Notes under the pieces: model-generated
Seen by the model: the letters and a program-made list of their open reading frames with translations, nothing else
Database searches by the model: none
Told to the model about the DNA's origin: nothing
Shown here: positions 59,460 through 64,000 of the stretch, piece after piece
Layout of the letters: each line of letters begins with the position of its first letter
Position numbering within the stretch: position 1 is the stretch's first letter
Assembly: GCA_964548275.1 (NCBI GenBank)
Contig: CAZJQI010000013.1
Span: 1 to 64,000 of the forward strand
DNA from: JAUVUV01 sp964548275
GTDB taxonomy: Bacteria > Gemmatimonadota > Glassbacteria > GWA2-58-10
DNA length: 64,000 nt
Direction of reading: 5' to 3'
Made by a program: the position numbers and the translations under genes

Positions 59460-61934
59460 ATGAAAAGAACAAAATTCGCACTGCTGATTTTTCTTATTTC
59501 TTTCGTGCTTTATGTTTTAACTCTGGCTCCCTCCCTGGGCACAGGCCCGGGAGCTGTCTGGGTAGTGAACAGCCTCGCATCAGGACTGCCTCAGGCTCCG
59601 GGAAATATTCTTTACCTTCTTGTGGCTTGGTTTTTCGCGACATTTTTAAGTTCGGTCGTGGTGCCGTTGCTGTCAGCGGGTATCAATGTGATCTATTCTC
59701 TATCCGGTTACGTGATTTTTGCCCGTGTCGAGCCGGCAACCGGGGTTAATCTGGTTTCTGCCCTGAGCGCGGCAGCTACCGCTGGAGTTGTCTTTTCTCT
59801 TCTTGACAGGCTTGCCGAACACTTGAGCAGTAGCCGTAAATCCGATTCGGGCTACCCCGGAACTGTGCGCTGGATTCTGGCCGCAGGCGTGCTGTTCCTG
59901 GCCACGCTGCCCTCGATCTGGGCCTCTGCGGTTACAGCCGGCCCGGAATCGTTCAACCTCTTTCTCGTGGTGTTTTCTTTCTGGCTGCTGGTCAGGGTAG
60001 AGGAGCGTTCACCTTCCAGTGACGTATTGATCATGATCTGGGCTTACCTTGCGGGCCTCGCTTTCAGCCAGCAATACGTGTTTCTTCTTGAGGCAGCCCT
60101 TCTGGCGGCATTTCTGGTTTGCGGAACAGAGCTCGGCCGGAGGTTCAAGGCAAACCTGGGAATGCTGATCTTTCTTTTCTTCATGGGCCTGACCGTGTAC
60201 CTCTACCTCTGGGTGCGGCCGGTAATCGACCCCGGGCTGGGTCAACCGGTGGTGCTGTTCAGCAAGGATTTCTGGAGATACCTTTTCAACAGCGACAGCC
60301 TGCGAGGCTCTCTTCCGCGCAATGCGAACTTTTTCCTCTATCAGTTTCCACTCTTTCTCGGCTATTTGAAAAATCAGGCAGGCCACTGGATATCGGTAGC
60401 CGTGGTGCTGGTAATCTTTCTATACGGAATTATCCGGCTTCTGAAAAGCGAGCGAAAGCTCGGCTTGCTGGGATTGGTTCTTCTGGCTTTCGGGCTTTTG
60501 TCCGTTTTATGGCTCGCTAATCCAAAACTCGGTTTCGAGCAGGCCTGGGACAAGTTTCCCGATCCGACACGCCACGAACCAACCCACATCGACCGGGTTT
60601 TCATTTTCACTTATCTCATATTCGGTATCTTTACAGTGATCGGGGCCGTGTCTCTGAAAATTGATCTCGGTCAATTTTTTAAAGGCCTGGCTGAGAGAAT
60701 GGAATTTAAGAACGGTAAATTTGAAAAGCTCACCGGCTATAGTGTTACTGCGCTGCTGATAATCTTTCAGCTCGGATTTGTCCCCTTTCGCTGGCAAAAG
60801 GCGGATATGTCGGGATTCTACGTGGTAAGTGACCTTGCGGAAAACATGCTGAGAGGTGTTGAGCCCGAGAGCATACTGATCGTGAGAAGCGACGATGAAT
60901 ATTACCCCGTGACTTATATCAACAAGTTTCTGATAAAGGATTCCGAAAGGTCTATTGTCAATTTTCGCCGGCTCTCGGACAAATCTTATCTCAAGAGCCT
61001 GAAAAACGCCTCTCCTCCGGTGCTTTTGACCTATGATGATACCGGTATCAACCGTCTCGGACCGGTGAAACTGATAAAACGTGAAACCTTTCAGGCCGGG
61101 AACCTTAAAGTAACTTATCCGGAAAATACCGTATTTCTGATCCGGGACATGGCGATACTGGATATTCTCCGGGCAAACGGGTTCAGCCGTCCGGTATATT
61201 TTTCCCGTCGTCTGGGACCGGAGAACATGATAGGTTTATACAATTACCTTGCTTTCCAGGGTCTGGTCATCCGGCTTTTCGAGGAAGACCCGCTGGCCGC
61301 CGAGGACAGTCTCAACTTCTGGCGCCAGAGAGCGAACTCACCAGCGGTGGATGTAAAAAGAACTAACGAGCTTCTGTGGAGAGACCACATCTATCGTACC
61401 TCTCTGGGGGATATCAAATTACAGCGGGAGGATTTAAAAAAGCTTCTTCTGGCTTACGCCCGGTCCCACCTGATGCTTGGTGAGGCTTTTCTCAGCATGA
61501 AAGATGTTACCTCAGCCTCGTTAAATTTCCGCCAGTGTGAGTTTTTCAACCCTAATTATTCCGAGATGCTTTTTACCTTCGCCGCTCGGATGACGAATGC
61601 GGGAGAATATGAAGAGACCAAAAATTTCGCAGACCGATATTTCAAAACTCACCCGGTTGATCCGCTGAAATGGGCAGGCCTGGCCAAGATTGCCCTGGAA
61701 AATACAGACAGTATCCCGGCCACTGAATTTCTGCTGGAGGCGATAAAAGCCGATCCTGATTTTCAGCTCGGTTTCCAGAAACTGATTCGCCTCTTCGACT
61801 CGATGGGCAGAAAGACAATGGTCTCGGCATTCCTCAGCCGCTGGCTCGGCCGCCATCCCGACGATCAGGAAATGCGCAAACTCTGGGAAGAGTACTCGAC
61901 AACAGAAACCCTGCCCCCTGATTTTCCTGAGTAA
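59460..61934 (+). CDS. DUF2723-like polytopic membrane protein with TPR tail
   Basis: From ATG 59460 (GAGG five bases ahead) the protein has 824 residues. About twelve hydrophobic helices fill residues 5-440. The opening LYVLTLAPSLGTGPGAVWVVNSL and LPQAPGNILYLLVAW matches the DUF2723 membrane family. A soluble domain (about 450-690) follows, then TPR-like helices (about 695-820, e.g. YARSHLMLGEAFLSMKDV). DUF2723 proteins resemble lipid-linked-sugar glycosyltransferases of the GT-C fold; a role in surface glycan assembly is possible but unproven. The usual early Asp-Ser-Gly/Glu motif is replaced here by GPGAVW. Confidence 0.65.
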   Translation: MKRTKFALLIFLISFVLYVLTLAPSLGTGPGAVWVVNSLASGLPQAPGNILYLLVAWFFATFLSSVVVPLLSAGINVIYSLSGYVIFARVEPATGVNLVSALSAAATAGVVFSLLDRLAEHLSSSRKSDSGYPGTVRWILAAGVLFLATLPSIWASAVTAGPESFNLFLVVFSFWLLVRVEERSPSSDVLIMIWAYLAGLAFSQQYVFLLEAALLAAFLVCGTELGRRFKANLGMLIFLFFMGLTVYLYLWVRPVIDPGLGQPVVLFSKDFWRYLFNSDSLRGSLPRNANFFLYQFPLFLGYLKNQAGHWISVAVVLVIFLYGIIRLLKSERKLGLLGLVLLAFGLLSVLWLANPKLGFEQAWDKFPDPTRHEPTHIDRVFIFTYLIFGIFTVIGAVSLKIDLGQFFKGLAERMEFKNGKFEKLTGYSVTALLIIFQLGFVPFRWQKADMSGFYVVSDLAENMLRGVEPESILIVRSDDEYYPVTYINKFLIKDSERSIVNFRRLSDKSYLKSLKNASPPVLLTYDDTGINRLGPVKLIKRETFQAGNLKVTYPENTVFLIRDMAILDILRANGFSRPVYFSRRLGPENMIGLYNYLAFQGLVIRLFEEDPLAAEDSLNFWRQRANSPAVDVKRTNELLWRDHIYRTSLGDIKLQREDLKKLLLAYARSHLMLGEAFLSMKDVTSASLNFRQCEFFNPNYSEMLFTFAARMTNAGEYEETKNFADRYFKTHPVDPLKWAGLAKIALENTDSIPATEFLLEAIKADPDFQLGFQKLIRLFDSMGRKTMVSAFLSRWLGRHPDDQEMRKLWEEYSTTETLPPDFPE

Positions 61935-61999
61935 TCTGTCGCCATGCCCCGGATAATAAAAGATCGGCTTAAGGGAAAGGGAATCTTTGAGAGGAATTA

Positions 62000-62461
62000 T
62001 TACTCGCCTGCTTTGAGATATTCCTTAAGCCCGCGCGTGAGGTTTTTCTCGCGCACAGCGGTTTTTTCGGGGTCTACCTCGGCGTACAGGGTGTAAAGGT
62101 CTCCCAGCCTCTCGGATGCGAGCCGACAGAAATCGAGCGCCGAAATTGCCGCTCCCTCTTCCAGTCCCAGCCTTTTGAATATCCTGCCATCGATAAGGCG
62201 GTTCCAGCTTTCTTTGGAAATCTCCCCACCTGGACTGGTAGTCGTGTCCACGCAGCGGCTGTCGATCAGGTTGCAGCAGGGTTCGCAGATCGAGTCGGCC
62301 TCTGCGGTGAGTATGAACACGGTGTGCGGGTTGTGGCGTATGATTCTGGCCAGCCGGTGCACGTCATGGCCGTATGGGTGTGGTTCATGTTTCTTGCCAG
62401 CGCCGAGATCACGGATTATGTCGAGCAGGTGGTGTGGTTTGATTCGCAGGGGTTTGGCCAT
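62000..62461 (-). CDS. DUF1284-like cysteine-rich protein
   Basis: The 153-residue protein opens with LRIKPHHLLDIIRDLG, the HHLL phrase of DUF1284, and has a cysteine set CEPCCNLIDSRC in the middle that fits a predicted iron-sulfur or metal site. The C-terminal half is helical. It is divergent from the symporter gene. Family match is from remembered pattern only; function of the family is unknown. Confidence 0.55.
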   Translation of the reverse strand: MAKPLRIKPHHLLDIIRDLGAGKKHEPHPYGHDVHRLARIIRHNPHTVFILTAEADSICEPCCNLIDSRCVDTTTSPGGEISKESWNRLIDGRIFKRLGLEEGAAISALDFCRLASERLGDLYTLYAEVDPEKTAVREKNLTRGLKEYLKAGE

Positions 62462-62610
62462 TTATTGCGATTTTTCTCGCTAAAGTTCTCAGAGGTTAGC
62501 TTCCGGAGAATCTACAAAAGATTTTGACCTGGGGGAAGGATTATTTTAGCTTTTTGGAAATCTCCGGGTAATCGGTGTTCTGTCTTTTCCCTGAAAGGGG
62601 CCTTTGTTAC

Positions 62611-64000
62611 GTGGAACTGGGTACAGGCAAGCTGTCGAATATCGACGTGGCGATAGTTGTAGTCTACCTGGTTGGGATTACGATTTTCGGGTCATGGATC
62701 GGTCGTTTTATCAAAAACGACCGGGATTTTTTCCTGGCCGGAAGGAATCTCCCCTGGTGGGCGATCGGGATGTCGATGGTGGTCTCGGATATCGGGGCAC
62801 TGGAGCTTGTCGGCCTTGCCGGGGCTGCCTACACCTACGGCATCGCGGTGGCCAATTTCGACTGGATCGGCTGTATCCCGGCGCTGGTTTTGGCTGCGTT
62901 TATTTTCATTCCCTATTACTGGCGCGCGAAAGTTTTCACTATTCCGGAGTTTCTCGGGCTGCGCTATAACCAGTTCGTACGTACCCTGGTGGCGATGATC
63001 TGGGGAGTGGTTTTTCTTTTCCAGCTCGGTATTTTTTTCTATACCGCGGCCAAAACAATGAATATCCTCTGCGGCTGGCCGATCTATTTTTCGATCCTGC
63101 TCACAGCTATGGTGGTCGGAATCTACACCTTCTTCGGGGGGCTTACGGCGGTGGTGCTGGTGGATTCCATCCAGTGCGTGCTGCTTTTTATCGGAAGCCT
63201 GCTCATTCTTTTGATTGCCATGGTCAAAGTCGGCGGATACGGCGAGCTGGTGGACAAGGTTTACGCCATGGGCAGCGGGTTCGAGCACCATTTCAGCCTG
63301 CTCGTCCCGCCCGATACTCCGACTCCTTTCGGCTGGGCCGGGATTCTTTTCGGCCTTGCTTTTGTCCTATCGCCGGCCTACTGGCTCGGCAATCAGGCGA
63401 TCGTGCAGCGCAACCTCGGGGCGCGCAGTGAGCATGACGCAAAAAAGAGCGTGCTCTGGGGCGCATTTCTCAAGCTTTTCATTCCCTTTCTCCTGATAGG
63501 TCCGGGCCTGGCCGGCCTGGTACTTCATCCAGGGCTGGAAAACGGGGATGACATTTATCCGACCTTGATTTACGACATTCTGCCCCCGGGAGTGGTCGGG
63601 ATCGTTTTTGCAGCCTTTCTCGCCGCGCTGCTTTCCAGTGTGGACTCGTATCTGAACAGCGCCACTACCCTCTGGACCAAAGATATCTACCAGCAATATA
63701 TCGCAAGAGACAGGAGTGCGAGGCACTATCTGATCGTGGGCAAGGTACTCACCGTGGTATTCGTGACCGTGGGGGTGTTTCTCGCCCCGCTTACAGCTCG
63801 CTTTCCCAGTATTTTCGGCTATTTCGTAACAATATACAGCATTTTCCAGGGCCCTCTTCTGGCGATACTGGTGCTGGGTTTCCTCTGGCGAAGGGCAAAT
63901 GGTAAAGGCGCGGTGGCAGGCCTGGCTCTCGGTATTACGACCAGCGGAACCCTGTTCTGGCTCCAGGATAAGGTTTTTACCTGCCCCGAACCCTATCTTT
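62611..64000 (+). CDS. Sodium:solute symporter (SSS family), cut by the window edge
   Basis: From GTG at 62611 an uninterrupted frame of 463 codons runs off the right end. It has the SSS/SGLT pattern: an initial helix, DFFLAGRNLPWWAIGMSMVVSDIG, TIPEFLGLRYN, GGLTAVVLVDSIQ and AALLSSVDSYLNSATTLWTKDIY. About eleven membrane helices are present so far. The family imports sugars, amino acids or organic acids with sodium; sugars fit the earlier glycoside genes but the substrate is not determined. AAGGGG is eleven bases before the GTG, rather far. Confidence 0.85.
   Translation, partial: MELGTGKLSNIDVAIVVVYLVGITIFGSWIGRFIKNDRDFFLAGRNLPWWAIGMSMVVSDIGALELVGLAGAAYTYGIAVANFDWIGCIPALVLAAFIFIPYYWRAKVFTIPEFLGLRYNQFVRTLVAMIWGVVFLFQLGIFFYTAAKTMNILCGWPIYFSILLTAMVVGIYTFFGGLTAVVLVDSIQCVLLFIGSLLILLIAMVKVGGYGELVDKVYAMGSGFEHHFSLLVPPDTPTPFGWAGILFGLAFVLSPAYWLGNQAIVQRNLGARSEHDAKKSVLWGAFLKLFIPFLLIGPGLAGLVLHPGLENGDDIYPTLIYDILPPGVVGIVFAAFLAALLSSVDSYLNSATTLWTKDIYQQYIARDRSARHYLIVGKVLTVVFVTVGVFLAPLTARFPSIFGYFVTIYSIFQGPLLAILVLGFLWRRANGKGAVAGLALGITTSGTLFWLQDKVFTCPEPYL

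Overview
The window reads as a chromosomal segment of a free-living Gram-negative bacterium. It has a BamD-type outer-membrane assembly lipoprotein, a long SecA with a SEC-C zinc tail, several lipoproteins, a Tat-exported sulfatase and a TonB-free set of secreted sugar enzymes. Housekeeping genes are moderately GC-rich and TTG starts are common (bamD, nadD, abc-F, valS, folP and the Rrf2 gene). TPR lipoproteins, a DUF2723-like membrane protein, an orphan zinc anti-sigma protein and one sulfatase together suggest an uncultured lineage near the FCB group (Latescibacteria/Glassbacteria-like). That placement is a low-confidence inference; nothing here names a species.

Layout. Positions 1-55 are the last bases of a group II intron: the 3' strand of domain V and a complete domain VI with a bulged branch-point A. 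Positions 351-1502 hold an orphan zinc anti-sigma/TPR protein on the minus strand. From 1.9 to 12 kb a plus-strand core runs: TPR lipoprotein, bamD, nadD, secA, an unrecognised coiled-coil protein, a bifunctional Rel/SpoT and a membrane-anchored PilZ protein. From 12 to 19 kb the minus strand has a zinc-ribbon protein, a PtsN-like EIIA, an exported nitrilase-family hydrolase, a ClC channel with CBS/RCK_C domains and a Tat sulfatase. Between the last two lie tRNA-Gly(GCC) and tRNA-Cys(GCA). A 195-bp inverted-repeat element lies at 14.55-14.75 kb.

From 19.3 to 24.5 kb are a GH43-like beta-propeller protein and a 1370-residue secreted GH42-like protein, probably a carbohydrate-utilisation locus with the sulfatase. 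From 24.64 to 28.40 kb lies an AT-rich cassette encoding TreT and a fused OtsA-OtsB. It is bounded by an exact 43-bp direct repeat formed by the 3' end of the neighbouring TPR gene, so it looks like a small trehalose island inserted at the 3' end of a gene. From 28.3 to 31 kb are that TPR gene and an amidohydrolase.

From 31.2 to 35.2 kb is a methionine module: an Rrf2 regulator with a cysteine cluster, then metY, metX and metW. From 35.4 to 39.7 kb are a serine beta-lactamase-like lipoprotein, a YacP-like NYN nuclease, ribokinase, a LytR_C protein and a SagB-like nitroreductase. From 39.9 to 45.9 kb a minus-strand run reads rarA, an ABC-F ATPase, hflX, pdxJ and yqeK. From 46 to 50.5 kb are acpS, a secreted beta-helix protein, a frameshifted FG-GAP lipoprotein remnant and fhs (formate-THF ligase).

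From 50.8 to 59.3 kb the plus strand carries valS, an orphan HEPN protein, tilS, ftsH, a small unknown gene and folP. The window closes with a DUF2723-like membrane/TPR protein, a DUF1284-like cysteine protein and a sodium:solute symporter cut by the right edge. Most of the window is ordinary core genome. The accessory signals are the intron end, the inverted-repeat element, the trehalose island and the FG-GAP remnant.
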